NCBI GenBank assembly: GCA_021816585.1
Contig: JAKAXL010000013.1
Span: 1 to 64,000, forward strand
Reading direction: 5' to 3'
Origin: Pseudomonadota bacterium
Lineage (GTDB): Bacteria > Pseudomonadota > Gammaproteobacteria > Burkholderiales > Burkholderiaceae_C
DNA: 64,000 bases
Shown: in pieces, positions 19,229-28,900 of the stretch
How positions within the stretch are numbered: position 1 is the stretch's first letter
How the letters are laid out: each line of letters starts with the position of its first letter
Translations under genes and position numbers: made by a program
Notes under the pieces: generated by a model
Told to the model about the DNA's origin: nothing
The model's database searches: none
Seen by the model: the letters and a program-made list of their open reading frames with translations, nothing else

Positions 19229-20428
19229 CTACGGCGAGCGCGCCGCGGCCGGCGTGGCGGCGGCCACGGCGCAAGCGGCGGTCGCCACGTCGCCGCCCGG
19301 CGCCTGCGCCAGGGCCCATGCGATGTGCTCGGCCACCAACGGGGCGGCGTGTTCCAGCGCGGCTCGCAGCGCCTGCGCGAGCGGCGCCTGCAACGCATCG
19401 CCGGCCGGCAGCGCGCGCCGCGCGTTGCCCAGCGCCACCGCCAGGTTGCGCCGCCAGCGCTGCCAGCCGATGCGCCGGATCGCGCTGCCCTCGGTGCGCT
19501 GCAGGAATTGCGCCTCGTCCCAAGACCACAGCTGCAGCAGGCCGGCCCGCTGCAGCTCGTTGCGGGGAAGGAAGTCCGGCAGCGGCGAGCGGCGCGCGTA
19601 GCGGTTCCACGGGCACACCAGCTGGCAGTCGTCGCAACCGTAGACCCGGTTGCCCATCGCCGCGCGCAGGCCCTGCGGGATGGGCCCGTCGAGCTCGATG
19701 CTCAGGTAGGAGATGCAACGCCGCGCGTCGACCACGTAGGGCGCGACGATGGCGCGCGTCGGGCACACATCGATGCAGCGCGTGCAGGAGCCGCAATGCC
19801 CCGGCACCGGCGAGTCCGTGGGCAGGTCCAGGTCGGTGTAGATCTCGCCGAGGAAGAACATCGAGCCGGCGTCGCGGCGCAGCAGCAGGCTGTGGCGGCC
19901 GCGCCAGCCCAGGCCCGAGCGTGCGCCCAGCGCCACCTCCGGCACCGGCGCCGAATCGGTGAAGGCGCGCAGCACGCGCGGGTCGGCGCGCTGTGCGATG
20001 AACCCGGCGAGCGCGCCCAGGCGCTGGCGCAGCACCTTGTGGTAGTCGCGTCCGCGGGCGTACAGCGAGACCACGGCCTGCCGCGGGTCCTGCGTGCGCT
20101 GCCATTCCAGCGCACGCCAGCCGTCGACCGTATCGTGCGGCAGGTAGTCCAGGCGCGCGGTGATCACGCGCAGCGTGCCGGGCAGCAGTTCGGCCGGGCG
20201 TGCACGCGCCATGCCGTGGCGCGCCATGTAGTCCATGGCGCCGTGCATGCCCTGCTCCAGCCAGCGCCGCAGGTGCTCTTCGGTGTCGCCGAGCTGCAGG
20301 TCGCTGACCGCGATCTGGGACAATCCGAGGCTTGCCGCATGGGCGCGGATCTCGCGCAGCAGGCGCACCGGGTCGAGGCCCGCGGCGTCGCCGCGGGACC
20401 CTGCCTGCAGCGCATGCTCCCGAGCCAT
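19229..20428 (-). CDS. queG: Epoxyqueuosine reductase
   Basis: Cobalamin-dependent iron-sulfur enzyme that reduces epoxyqueuosine to queuosine in tRNA. The protein has 399 residues. Two [4Fe-4S] ligand clusters are visible, CGSCTRCIDVCP and CDDCQLVCPWN. The C-terminal helical repeat region includes RIGWQRWRRNLAVALGNA. The N-terminal substrate domain contains MDYMARHGMARARPAELLPG. The gene is divergent from tsaE, with a 63-base gap, and heads the run queG-ogt-xerD-marC on the minus strand. Confidence 0.95.
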   Translation of the reverse strand: MAREHALQAGSRGDAAGLDPVRLLREIRAHAASLGLSQIAVSDLQLGDTEEHLRRWLEQGMHGAMDYMARHGMARARPAELLPGTLRVITARLDYLPHDTVDGWRALEWQRTQDPRQAVVSLYARGRDYHKVLRQRLGALAGFIAQRADPRVLRAFTDSAPVPEVALGARSGLGWRGRHSLLLRRDAGSMFFLGEIYTDLDLPTDSPVPGHCGSCTRCIDVCPTRAIVAPYVVDARRCISYLSIELDGPIPQGLRAAMGNRVYGCDDCQLVCPWNRYARRSPLPDFLPRNELQRAGLLQLWSWDEAQFLQRTEGSAIRRIGWQRWRRNLAVALGNARRALPAGDALQAPLAQALRAALEHAAPLVAEHIAWALAQAPGGDVATAACAVAAATPAAARSP

Positions 20429-20491
20429 GCCGCCATGCTACGCAACCCGCGGCCGCGCCGGCGTGCCGCCCCGCCGATTCCCTGCCCCGCC

Positions 20492-21013
20492 ATGCCCGCG
20501 ACCCTCGACCGCCACTGCGCCGACGACACCGCCACCACCCTGCTCGGGGCGGAACTGGCCCGCGCCTTGCGCGCCCTCGGGCTGCCGCCGCTGCGCGTTG
20601 CGCTGCACGGGGAACTCGGAGCCGGCAAGACCACGTTCGTCAGAGGGGTTCTGCGGGAACTCGGGGTGCAGGGACGCATCAAGAGCCCCAGCTACGCGTT
20701 GGTAGAACCCTACACCATCCCCAAACAGGGTCTAGAATTCATGCACTCCCTCCAGATCAAGGCGTATCATGTTGATCTGTATCGATTTTCAACTCCAGAC
20801 GAGTGGCTGGATGCGGGTCTGGGGGATGTGCTGGACGGCAGTGCGCTGTGTTTCGTCGAGTGGCCCGAGAGGGCGCACGGCCTGCCGCCGGCTGATCTGG
20901 ACATTCGCTTCGAGGTGCGCGACGACGCGCGCGACGTGGCGATGCAGGCTGGCAGCCCCGCGGGGGCTGCCGTGATCGAAACGATGGCGCGCGCCGGGTC
21001 GCGCGCCGGATGA
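20492..21013 (+). CDS. tsaE: tRNA threonylcarbamoyladenosine ATPase TsaE
   Basis: ATPase of the TsaBDE complex that makes t6A37 in tRNAs. The protein has 173 residues from the ATG at 20492; in-frame ATGs upstream extend only into the queG promoter area. Walker A is HGELGAGKTTFVRG, and SPSYALVEPY and YHVDLYRFSTPDEWLDAGL are conserved. Between the last two lies an insertion-like segment (IPKQGLEFMHSLQIKA) in a patch of clearly lower GC, at about 20700-20812. amiC follows 42 bases downstream, the usual Burkholderiales order. Confidence 0.93.
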   Translation: MPATLDRHCADDTATTLLGAELARALRALGLPPLRVALHGELGAGKTTFVRGVLRELGVQGRIKSPSYALVEPYTIPKQGLEFMHSLQIKAYHVDLYRFSTPDEWLDAGLGDVLDGSALCFVEWPERAHGLPPADLDIRFEVRDDARDVAMQAGSPAGAAVIETMARAGSRAG

Positions 21014-21055
21014 CGCGCCGGGCCCCGCCCGGCGCCCACGCCCGGGGGGCTCGTC

Positions 21056-22384
21056 ATGACCACCAGCAGCCGTCGCAGGTTTCTCCTTCAGTCCTCCAGC
21101 GTCGTGCTGGTGCTCGGCGTGCCCGAGATCGCACGCGGCGCGACCCTGGTCGCGATGCGCGTGTGGCCGGCGCCCGAGTACACCCGCGTGACCCTGGAGT
21201 CCGATCGCCCGCTGCGCACCACGCATTTCATGATCGCCGACCCGCCGCGCCTGGTGGTCGACGTGAAGGGGCTGGACCTCAGCGCGGGCCTGCGCGAGCT
21301 GGCCGGCAAGGTGCGTCCGGACGATCCCTTCATCCGCGACGTGCGCGTGGCGCAGTACGCGCCCGGGGTCGTGCGCCTGGTCTTCGACCTCAAGCGCGCG
21401 GTGAAGCCGCAGGTGTTCTCGCTGCCGCCGGTGGCGGCCTACCGCGACCGCCTGGTGTTCGACCTCTATCCGGTCGCATCCGCGCCGGTGCTGGCGCTGG
21501 CCGATCGGCAGCCGGCTCCCGCGGCACCGCGCGCGCGGGCCGAGCGCACGCTCAACGAGTGGCTGCAGCGCCACCAGGACACCCTCGAGCAGCCGCTGGG
21601 CTCGGCGCGCGAAGCCGACATCCAGCAGGCCGTCCCGCAGGTCGACCCGCCGCGGCGCGACCGCCGGCCGCAGCGCAGCGTGCTGCTGATGCTCGATCCG
21701 GGGCATGGCGGCGAGGATCCGGGGGCCACCGGGCCCAGCGGGGTGCACGAGAAGGACATCGTGCTGCTGATCGGCTACGAGCTTCGCGACATGATCCGGC
21801 GCGCGCCCAACATGCGGGTCGCCATGACCCGCGACCGGGACTTCTTCGTGCCGCTGTGGATGCGCGTGAAAAAGGCCGAGCAGGCCAACGCCGACCTGTT
21901 CACGTCGATCCACGCCGACGGCTGGTACACCCCCGATGCGCGCGGCGCCTCGGTGTTCTGCCTTTCCCAGGGCGGCGCGTCGAGCGTCGACGCGCGCCTG
22001 ATGGCGCAGCGCGAGAACGCCGCCGACGCGGTCGGCGGGATCGACGTGCAGACCCGCGACTTCCAGTTGCAGAAGGTGCTGCTGGACATGTCGACCACCG
22101 CGCAGATCGACGCCAGCCTGCGGATGGCCGGACCCACGCTGCAGCGCATGGGCTCGATCGTGCACCTGCATTCACGCCAGGTGCAGCAGGCCGGTTTCGT
22201 CGTGCTGAAGTCGCCCACCGTGCCGTCGATGCTGGTGGAGACCGCCTTCATCAGCAATCCCGAGGAAGAGGCGCGGCTGCAGACCCCGGTCTATCGCAAG
22301 CAGGTGGCGCGGGCGATCTTCGAGGGCATCCGCGAGTACCTGAGCACCCACCCTCCGCTGGCGCGGCGCCGCACGATGGTGTGA
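21056..22384 (+). CDS. amiC: N-acetylmuramoyl-L-alanine amidase, AmiC type
   Basis: Periplasmic zinc amidase that cuts septal peptidoglycan during cell separation. The protein has 442 residues. The N-terminus SSRRRFLLQSSSVVLVLG is a Tat-like signal (twin arginine). An AMIN domain follows (residues about 30-140), then a linker, then the amidase_3 domain from residue about 215. Probable zinc ligands are in LDPGHGGEDPG and SIHADGW, and the catalytic Glu is in VETAFISNPEEE. tsaE directly precedes and mutL-miaA follow after dedA, a common neighbourhood in Burkholderiales. Confidence 0.95.
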   Translation: MTTSSRRRFLLQSSSVVLVLGVPEIARGATLVAMRVWPAPEYTRVTLESDRPLRTTHFMIADPPRLVVDVKGLDLSAGLRELAGKVRPDDPFIRDVRVAQYAPGVVRLVFDLKRAVKPQVFSLPPVAAYRDRLVFDLYPVASAPVLALADRQPAPAAPRARAERTLNEWLQRHQDTLEQPLGSAREADIQQAVPQVDPPRRDRRPQRSVLLMLDPGHGGEDPGATGPSGVHEKDIVLLIGYELRDMIRRAPNMRVAMTRDRDFFVPLWMRVKKAEQANADLFTSIHADGWYTPDARGASVFCLSQGGASSVDARLMAQRENAADAVGGIDVQTRDFQLQKVLLDMSTTAQIDASLRMAGPTLQRMGSIVHLHSRQVQQAGFVVLKSPTVPSMLVETAFISNPEEEARLQTPVYRKQVARAIFEGIREYLSTHPPLARRRTMV

Positions 22385-22397
22385 GCGTGTCGCGACG

Positions 22398-22415
22398 CGG
22401 CCGCCCCGGCGGCCG
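22398..22415. terminator. GC hairpin between convergent amiC and dedA
   Basis: CGGCCGCC and GGCGGCCG form a perfect eight-base stem in the 46-base gap between two convergent genes. There is no T-run. Its position suggests bidirectional termination. Confidence 0.4.
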
Positions 22416-22430
22416 GCGCGCGTGGGCGCG

Positions 22431-23087
22431 TCAGGAACGCGGCGCGCGACGCGACATGTGGCGCGCACGCAGCCAGCCCAGCGCCAGCGGCAGCAGCGAC
22501 ACCACCACCACCCCCAGGCTCAGCGCCGGCAGGTTGCCGCGCACCCACGGCAGGTTGCCGAAGACATAGCCCGATCCCATCAGCAGCCCCACCCACAGCG
22601 CGCCGCCGGCGATGTTGAACAGCAGGAAGCGCGCATAGGACATCTCGGCCACGCCGGCGACGAAGGGCGCGAAGGTGCGCACGAAGGGAATGAAGCGCGC
22701 GCTGACCACGGTGATGCCGCCATAGCGTTCGTAGAACGCGTGCGCGCGGTCGAAGGCGCGGCGGTTGAACCAGCGGCTGTCGGGCCACGAGAACACGCGG
22801 TGCCCGATCGCCTTGCCGATGCTGTAGTTCAGCGAATCGCCCAGCGCCGCGGCCAGCCACAGCAGCGGCAACCCGACCCGCAGTTGCAGGCTGCCGGAGG
22901 CGCACAGCGCGCCGACCACGAACAGCATCGAGTCGCCGGGCAGGAAGGGCGTGACCACGAGCCCGGTCTCCAGGAACACGATGCCGAACAGCAGCGCCCA
23001 CACCCACGAGCCGTAGGCGGCGATCAGGCGCGCCAGCTCGGTGTCGAAATGCAGCAGCAAGTGGAGCAGTTCCTGGATCTGGTGCAT
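22431..23087 (-). CDS. DedA family membrane protein
   Basis: Inner membrane protein of 218 residues from the ATG at 23087 (MHQIQELLHLLLHFD). The family signatures are present: LETGLVVTPFLPGDSMLF near residue 40 and RFIPFVRTFAPFVAGVAEM in the second half, with two re-entrant and several transmembrane segments. DedA/VTT proteins are implicated in recycling of the lipid carrier undecaprenyl phosphate and in membrane homeostasis. It is divergent from mutL, with 41 bases between the starts. Confidence 0.92.
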   Translation of the reverse strand: MHQIQELLHLLLHFDTELARLIAAYGSWVWALLFGIVFLETGLVVTPFLPGDSMLFVVGALCASGSLQLRVGLPLLWLAAALGDSLNYSIGKAIGHRVFSWPDSRWFNRRAFDRAHAFYERYGGITVVSARFIPFVRTFAPFVAGVAEMSYARFLLFNIAGGALWVGLLMGSGYVFGNLPWVRGNLPALSLGVVVVSLLPLALGWLRARHMSRRAPRS

Positions 23088-23128
23088 CGCGACGGGGCCT
23101 GGCAAAAGCCGGCAAGTATACTGGGCCG

Positions 23129-25036
23129 ATGCACTCCGAAGGCCCCTGGCAGGGCTCCCGCGAAGGCCTGGAGCGGGCCGCCGCCGGCCCCTACTCGGCC
23201 GGCCCCGACCCGGCGCCGATCCGCGCGCTGCCCGACACGCTGATCTCGCAGATCGCCGCCGGCGAGGTGGTGGAGCGCCCCGCGTCGGCGCTGCGCGAAC
23301 TGCTGGACAACGCGCTCGACTCGGGCGCCGCGCGCATCACCGTGCGCCTGCAGCAAGGCGGGCTCGAACTGGTCGCGGTGGAGGACGACGGCTGCGGCAT
23401 CGCCGCCGACGAACTGCCGCTGGCGCTGGCGCGCCACGCCACCAGCAAGATCGCATCGCTGCACGACCTCGAACAGGCGCGCAGCCTGGGCTTTCGCGGC
23501 GAGGCGCTGGCGTCGATGGCCGCGGTGGCGGAACTCGAGATCGTCAGCCGGCGCGCCGGCGCGGCCGCGGCGACGGTGCGCGCGGTGGGCGGTCGCGTGC
23601 AGCCGGTGGCGCCGGCCGCCGCCGGCTTCGGCACCAGCGTCAGCCTGCGCCGCCTGTTCCATGACATCCCGGCGCGACGCAGTTTCCTGAAGTCGGCCTC
23701 CACCGAGGGCGGCTGGTGCGTCGAGATGGTTCGTCGCGCCGCGCTGGCGCACCCGCGCGTGGCTTTCGCGTTGTGGCAGGACGGCCGCCAGAGCCTGCGC
23801 GTGGACGCCACCGAGGATCCGCTGCAGCGCCTGGCCGACGTGCTGGGCCGCAGCTTCCGCGCCGACGCGCTGCCGGTGGAATTCGCCATCGGCCCGCTGC
23901 GCGTGCACGGACTGGTGTGCCGCCCCACCGCCGCGCGCGCGCGCGCCGAGGTGCAGCAGCTCTACGTCAACCGGCGCTGGGTGCGCGACCGCATGCTGGC
24001 GCACGCGGTACGCGCGGCCTATGCCGACGTGCTGCACGGCAACCTGCAGCCGCAGTACGCGCTGCTGCTGGAGCTGCCGCCGGAGCGCGTCGACGTCAAC
24101 GTGCATCCGGCGAAAAGCGAGGTGCGTTTCCGCGAATCCCAGGCCGTGCACCAGGCGCTGCGCCATGCCGTGCAGCAGGCGCTGGCGCCGGCCCTGGGCG
24201 CGCGCGAGACCGGCCTGCCCGACACGGTGGCCGGCGACGTCGCGGCGGCGCCGGCCAGCGCCGCACCGCCCGGCATGGCAGGCGTCGCGGCACGGCGCCC
24301 TCCCGCGCCGTGGCTGCGCGACGAGCCGCGCCAGGACGCGCTGCCGCTGGGCAGCCTGATGCGCGCCTACGCGCCGACGCCGTCGCCCGCGCAGCTCGAC
24401 GCGCGCGAGCCCGCGGCGCAGGCATTGCCGACAGCCGACCCGCAGTCGGCCGAGTTCCCGCTGGGGCACGCGATCGCGCAGTTGCACGACATCTACATCC
24501 TCGCGCAAAACCGCCATGGACTGGTGGTGGTGGACATGCATGCGGCGCACGAACGCATCGTCTACGAGCGCCTGAAGCAGGCCTTCGACGCGCAGGGGCT
24601 GGCGGCGCAGCCGCTGCTGATCCCGGCCGGATTCGCCGCCACCGACGCCGAGATGGGTGCGGCGGAGGATCACGCCGAGGACATCGCCCGCCTGGGGCTG
24701 GACATCGCCCCCGGCGGGCCGTCGAGCCTGGTGGTGCGCGCGGTCCCGGCGCTGCTGGCGCGCGGCGACGTCGTGCGCCTGGCTCGCGAGGTCCTGGCCG
24801 AACTCGGCGAAGTCGGCGCCAGCCAGCGCCTGCAACGCCGTCGCGACACCCTGCTCGCGACCATGGCCTGCCATGGCGCGGTGCGCGCGGGTCGCCGCCT
24901 CAGCCTCGGCGAGATGGACGCGGTGTTGCGCGACATGGAGGCCACCGAGCGCTCGGACCAGTGCAACCACGGTCGCCCCACGTGGCGCCAGATCAGCCTG
25001 TCGGAACTCGACGCGCTGTTCCTGCGCGGGCGTTGA
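23129..25036 (+). CDS. mutL: DNA mismatch repair protein MutL
   Basis: Coordinator of methyl-independent or methyl-directed mismatch repair. The protein has 635 residues. The GHKL ATPase motifs are clear: [33 protein letters not shown] and [11 protein letters not shown]. The linker is Pro/Ala-rich. The C-terminal dimerisation domain contains [12 protein letters not shown], which fits the pattern DxHA(x2)E(x4)E of endonuclease-type MutL with Met in place of the usual Gln. It also has CNHGRPTW near the end. miaA follows 11 bases downstream, as in many proteobacteria. Confidence 0.96.
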   Translation: MHSEGPWQGSREGLERAAAGPYSAGPDPAPIRALPDTLISQIAAGEVVERPASALRELLDNALDSGAARITVRLQQGGLELVAVEDDGCGIAADELPLALARHATSKIASLHDLEQARSLGFRGEALASMAAVAELEIVSRRAGAAAATVRAVGGRVQPVAPAAAGFGTSVSLRRLFHDIPARRSFLKSASTEGGWCVEMVRRAALAHPRVAFALWQDGRQSLRVDATEDPLQRLADVLGRSFRADALPVEFAIGPLRVHGLVCRPTAARARAEVQQLYVNRRWVRDRMLAHAVRAAYADVLHGNLQPQYALLLELPPERVDVNVHPAKSEVRFRESQAVHQALRHAVQQALAPALGARETGLPDTVAGDVAAAPASAAPPGMAGVAARRPPAPWLRDEPRQDALPLGSLMRAYAPTPSPAQLDAREPAAQALPTADPQSAEFPLGHAIAQLHDIYILAQNRHGLVVVDMHAAHERIVYERLKQAFDAQGLAAQPLLIPAGFAATDAEMGAAEDHAEDIARLGLDIAPGGPSSLVVRAVPALLARGDVVRLAREVLAELGEVGASQRLQRRRDTLLATMACHGAVRAGRRLSLGEMDAVLRDMEATERSDQCNHGRPTWRQISLSELDALFLRGR

Positions 25037-25047
25037 AGGGCCGCGCG

Positions 25048-25998
25048 ATGGCGTCGCAGCAGGCCGCGGCACCGGTGCGCGTGCTCACCGGACCCACCGC
25101 CTCGGGCAAGACGGCGGCCGCGCTGCTGCTGGCACGCCGCATGGACCTGGAGATCATCAGCATGGACTCCGCGCTGGTCTACCGGGGCATGGACATCGGC
25201 ACCGCCAAGCCCGATGCCGAGGAGCGCCGGCTGGTGCCGCACCACCTGATCGACATCGTCGAGCCCACGCAGAACTTCAGCGCCGCGCAGTTCGCCGTGC
25301 AGGCCGCGCGATGCATCGAGCAGGTGCGCGCGCGCGGGCGCGAGCCGCTGCTGGTGGGCGGCACGCTGCTGTACCTGCGCGCGCTGCAGCAGGGCCTGAG
25401 CGATCTGCCGGGCGCCGACGACGCGCTGCGCGAGCGTCTGCGCCGGCGCGCCGCGCACGAGGGGTGGGCCGCGCTGCACGCCGAGCTGGCCCGCGTGGAT
25501 CCGGCCAGCGCCGCGCGCATCGAGCCGGGCGACACGCAGCGCATCCAGCGCGCGCTGGAGGTGTGGGAGCTCAGCGGCCGGCCGCTGTCGCGGCATTTCG
25601 ACAGCGCCCCGCAGCGCCCCGCGCTGCAGTTGCACGTGGTGTCGCTGGAGCCGTCGGACCGGGCGTGGCTGCACGCCCGCATCGCAAGGCGTTTTCAGGA
25701 CATGCTGCGCGCCGGTTTCGTCGACGAACTGCGCGCGCTGCGGGCGCGCGGCGACCTGCATGCGGGCTTGCCGTCGATGCGCTGCGTCGGCTACCGGCAG
25801 GGCTGGGACTACCTGGAAGGCCTGTACGACGAAGCCGCCTTCGAGGCGCGCGCGGTGGCCGCGACGCGTCAGCTGGCCAAGCGCCAGCTGACCTGGCTGC
25901 GCGCGATGCCGCAGCGCCTGACGGTGGACTGCTGCGCCGCAGACTCCGCGCAGCAGGCCGTGCACGCGCTGCTGCGGGCCTGGGCTCCCGGGAGCTAG
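25048..25998 (+). CDS. miaA: tRNA dimethylallyltransferase
   Basis: Adds the dimethylallyl group to A37 of UNN-reading tRNAs. The protein has 316 residues. The P-loop is GPTASGKT, the catalytic Asp region is [19 protein letters not shown], and [16 protein letters not shown] is a C-terminal landmark. GAAGGG seven bases before the ATG fixes the start. Its TAG stop lies inside a GCTAGC palindrome, and the opposing uvrA gene ends in the same CTAG, so the two convergent genes overlap by four bases. Confidence 0.96.
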   Translation: MASQQAAAPVRVLTGPTASGKTAAALLLARRMDLEIISMDSALVYRGMDIGTAKPDAEERRLVPHHLIDIVEPTQNFSAAQFAVQAARCIEQVRARGREPLLVGGTLLYLRALQQGLSDLPGADDALRERLRRRAAHEGWAALHAELARVDPASAARIEPGDTQRIQRALEVWELSGRPLSRHFDSAPQRPALQLHVVSLEPSDRAWLHARIARRFQDMLRAGFVDELRALRARGDLHAGLPSMRCVGYRQGWDYLEGLYDEAAFEARAVAATRQLAKRQLTWLRAMPQRLTVDCCAADSAQQAVHALLRAWAPGS

Positions 25999-28900
25999 CT
26001 CCGGGGCTCCTGGTCGGCAGCGCGCGCGTCGTCCGCGGGCTGCGCGGCGCGCCCGTGCTGCTGCATGAACTGCCACAGCGCGCGCGCCGTGTGCCCGCCG
26101 TGCTCCCCGGCCGTGATGAAGTCGCCCGGCGTCCCCTGCAGCACCAGACGCCCGCCGCCGGCCCCACCCTCGGGGCCGAGGTCGACGATCCAGTCGCTCG
26201 ACGCCATCAGGTCCAGGTTGTGCTCGATCACCACCACCGTGTGCCCGGCGTCGGCCAGGCGCAGCAGCACGCGGATCAGCTTGTCGACGTCGGCCATGTG
26301 CAGCCCCACCGTCGGCTCGTCCAGCACGTACAGCGTCGGGCGCGAGCCCGCGGTGGCCAGCTCGGTGACCAGCTTCAGGCGCTGCGCCTCGCCGCCCGAC
26401 AGCTGCGGGCTGGGCTGGCCCAGGCGCAGGTAGCCCAGGCCCACGTCGTGCAGCAGCTGCAGCGCGCGGGTGATGCGCGGATGCGCGGCGAAGAACTCCA
26501 GCGCGGCATCCACGCTGAGCTCCAGCACCTCGCCGGCCGACAGCCCGCGCAGCCGCACCTGCAGCGTCTCCGGGTTGAAGCGCAGTCCGCCGCAGTCCTC
26601 GCAGGCCTGGATCACGTCGGGCAGGAAGTTCATCTCCACGCGCACCGCGCCCTGCCCCTCGCAGGTCGGGCAGCGCCCGGCCCCGGTGTTGAAGGAAAAG
26701 CGCGCCGCGGCGAAGCCGCGCATGCGCGCCTCGACGGTATCGGCGTACAGCTTGCGGATGTCGTCCCAGATGCCGACGTAGGTGGCCGGGCACGAACGCG
26801 GGGTCTTGCCGATCGGGGTCTGGTCGACTTCCAGCACGCGCTCCACGCCGTCGAGTCCGAGCACCGCCTTGCAGCCCACCGGCGCGCCCTCGCCGGCCAG
26901 CAGCGCGCGCGCGCTGGCGAACAGCACGCCGCGCGCCAGGCTGGACTTGCCCGAGCCCGACACCCCGGTGAGCACCGAAAGCCGCCCGCGCGGAAAGCGC
27001 AGGTCGATGTCGCGCAGGTTGTGCAGGCGCGCGCCGCGCACCTCGATGGCCGGCGCCCGCGGCCCGGTGGCCGGGCGCGGCAGCAGCGGATGGCGCAGCG
27101 GCTCGCGCAGATAGCGCGCGGTCAGCGAATCGGGGTGGCGCATCAGCTCGTGCAGGCTGCCCATCGCCACCACCGTGCCGCCCAGGCGCCCGGCGCCGGG
27201 GCCGATGTCGAGGATGGTGTCGGCGCGGCGGATCGTGTCCTCGTCGTGCTCGACCACCACCAGCGTGCTGCCGCGCGCGCGCAGTTCGTCGAGCGCGTCG
27301 AGCAGGCGCAGGTTGTCGCGCGGGTGCAGCCCGATGGTCGGCTCGTCGAGCACGTAGGCGACTCCGCGCAGATTGCTGCCCAGTTGCGCGGCGAGCCGGA
27401 TGCGCTGCGCCTCGCCACCCGACAAGGTCGGCGCGGCGCGCTCCAGCGCCAGGTAGCCGAGGCCGACGCGCTGCAGGAATCCCAGGCGCGCGCGGATCTC
27501 CTGCACGAGTTCCTGGCCCAGCGCCTGCTCGCGCGGCTCCAGCCGCAGCTGGCCGAACCATTGCAGCGCGTCGTCGACCGCGAATTCGCACAGTTGCTGG
27601 ATCGGCCGGTCGCGCCAGCGCACCGCCAGCGACACCGGGTTGAGCCGCGCCCCGCCGCACTGCGGGCAGGCGGGCGCCTCGCCGGTGTCGCTCCACGCCC
27701 CCTCCTCGCCGCTGTGCCCGGCCTCGAAGCCGGCGAGCTGCGCCCCGGTGCCGTAGCAGCCCGGGCACCAGCCGGCCGACGAGTTGTAGGAGAACTGGCG
27801 CGGATCGAGCTCGGGAAAGCTGCGCGCGCACGACGGGCAGGCGCGCAAGGTGCTGAAGCGGCGCAGTTGCAGTCCGGCGTGCGCACCGATCACGTCGCCC
27901 GAGGCCATCGCCTGGCGCAGGCGCTGCAGCGGCCAGATCACCTGCACCACGCCCTTGCCCAGCTGCACCGCCTCGTGCACCAGCCGGCGCAGCGAATCGG
28001 CGTTGTCCGGGTTCAGGTCGACCTCGCCCAGCGGCAGCGAGATGTCGTGCTCGCGAAAGCGGTCGGGGCGCGGCCACGGGTCGGTGGGCAGGAACACGCC
28101 GTCCACCCACAGGTGGCCGTGGCCGCGCCGGGCCGCCCATTGCGCCAGTTCCGTGTACACGCCCTTGCGCTGCACCACCAGCGGGGCCATCACCCCCACC
28201 GCCTGGCCCGGCAGCTCGCGCAGCAGCTGCGCGCAGATCGCCTCCTCGCTCTGCGGCGCGATCGGCACGTGGCAGTCGGGGCAGTACTGGGTGCCCAGCT
28301 TGGCGTACAGCAGGCGCAGGAACGGGTGCACCTCGGTCAGCGTGCCCACCGTGCTCTTGCGCCCGCCGCGGCTGGTGCGCTGCGCGATGGCCACCGTCGG
28401 CGGGATGCCGAAGATGGCATCGACGTCGGGACGCGGCGGCGGCTGCACGAACTGGCGCGCGTAGGCGTTGATCGACTCCAGGTAGCGCCGCTGCCCCTCG
28501 CTGAACAGCACGTCGAAGGCCAGCGAACTCTTGCCCGAGCCCGACACGCCGGTGATCACGGTCATGCCGCCGCGCGGCAGGTCGACGTCGACGTTGCGCA
28601 GGTTGTGCTCGCGCGCGCGACGGATGGCGATGAAGCCCTCGCGCCCGCGGCGCAGCGCCTGCGCCAGGTAGGCGCCGCCCTCCTCGGCCACCTGCAGCAG
28701 TTCGGCGTCGTTGGCGGCCGCCTCGGCCGCGGCCTGCTCGCCGGGCACGCCGCCGGCCGCCTGCACCGCGGCGGCCTCGGCGGCCTCCGCGCCGACCTGC
28801 CCGCGGTACGCGCGCAGCGCCTGCCCGGTGTGCGAGGCGGCGCAGTCCTCGACCGTCGCCGGCGTGCCGGCGACGACCAGCCGGCCGCCCTGGTCGCCGC

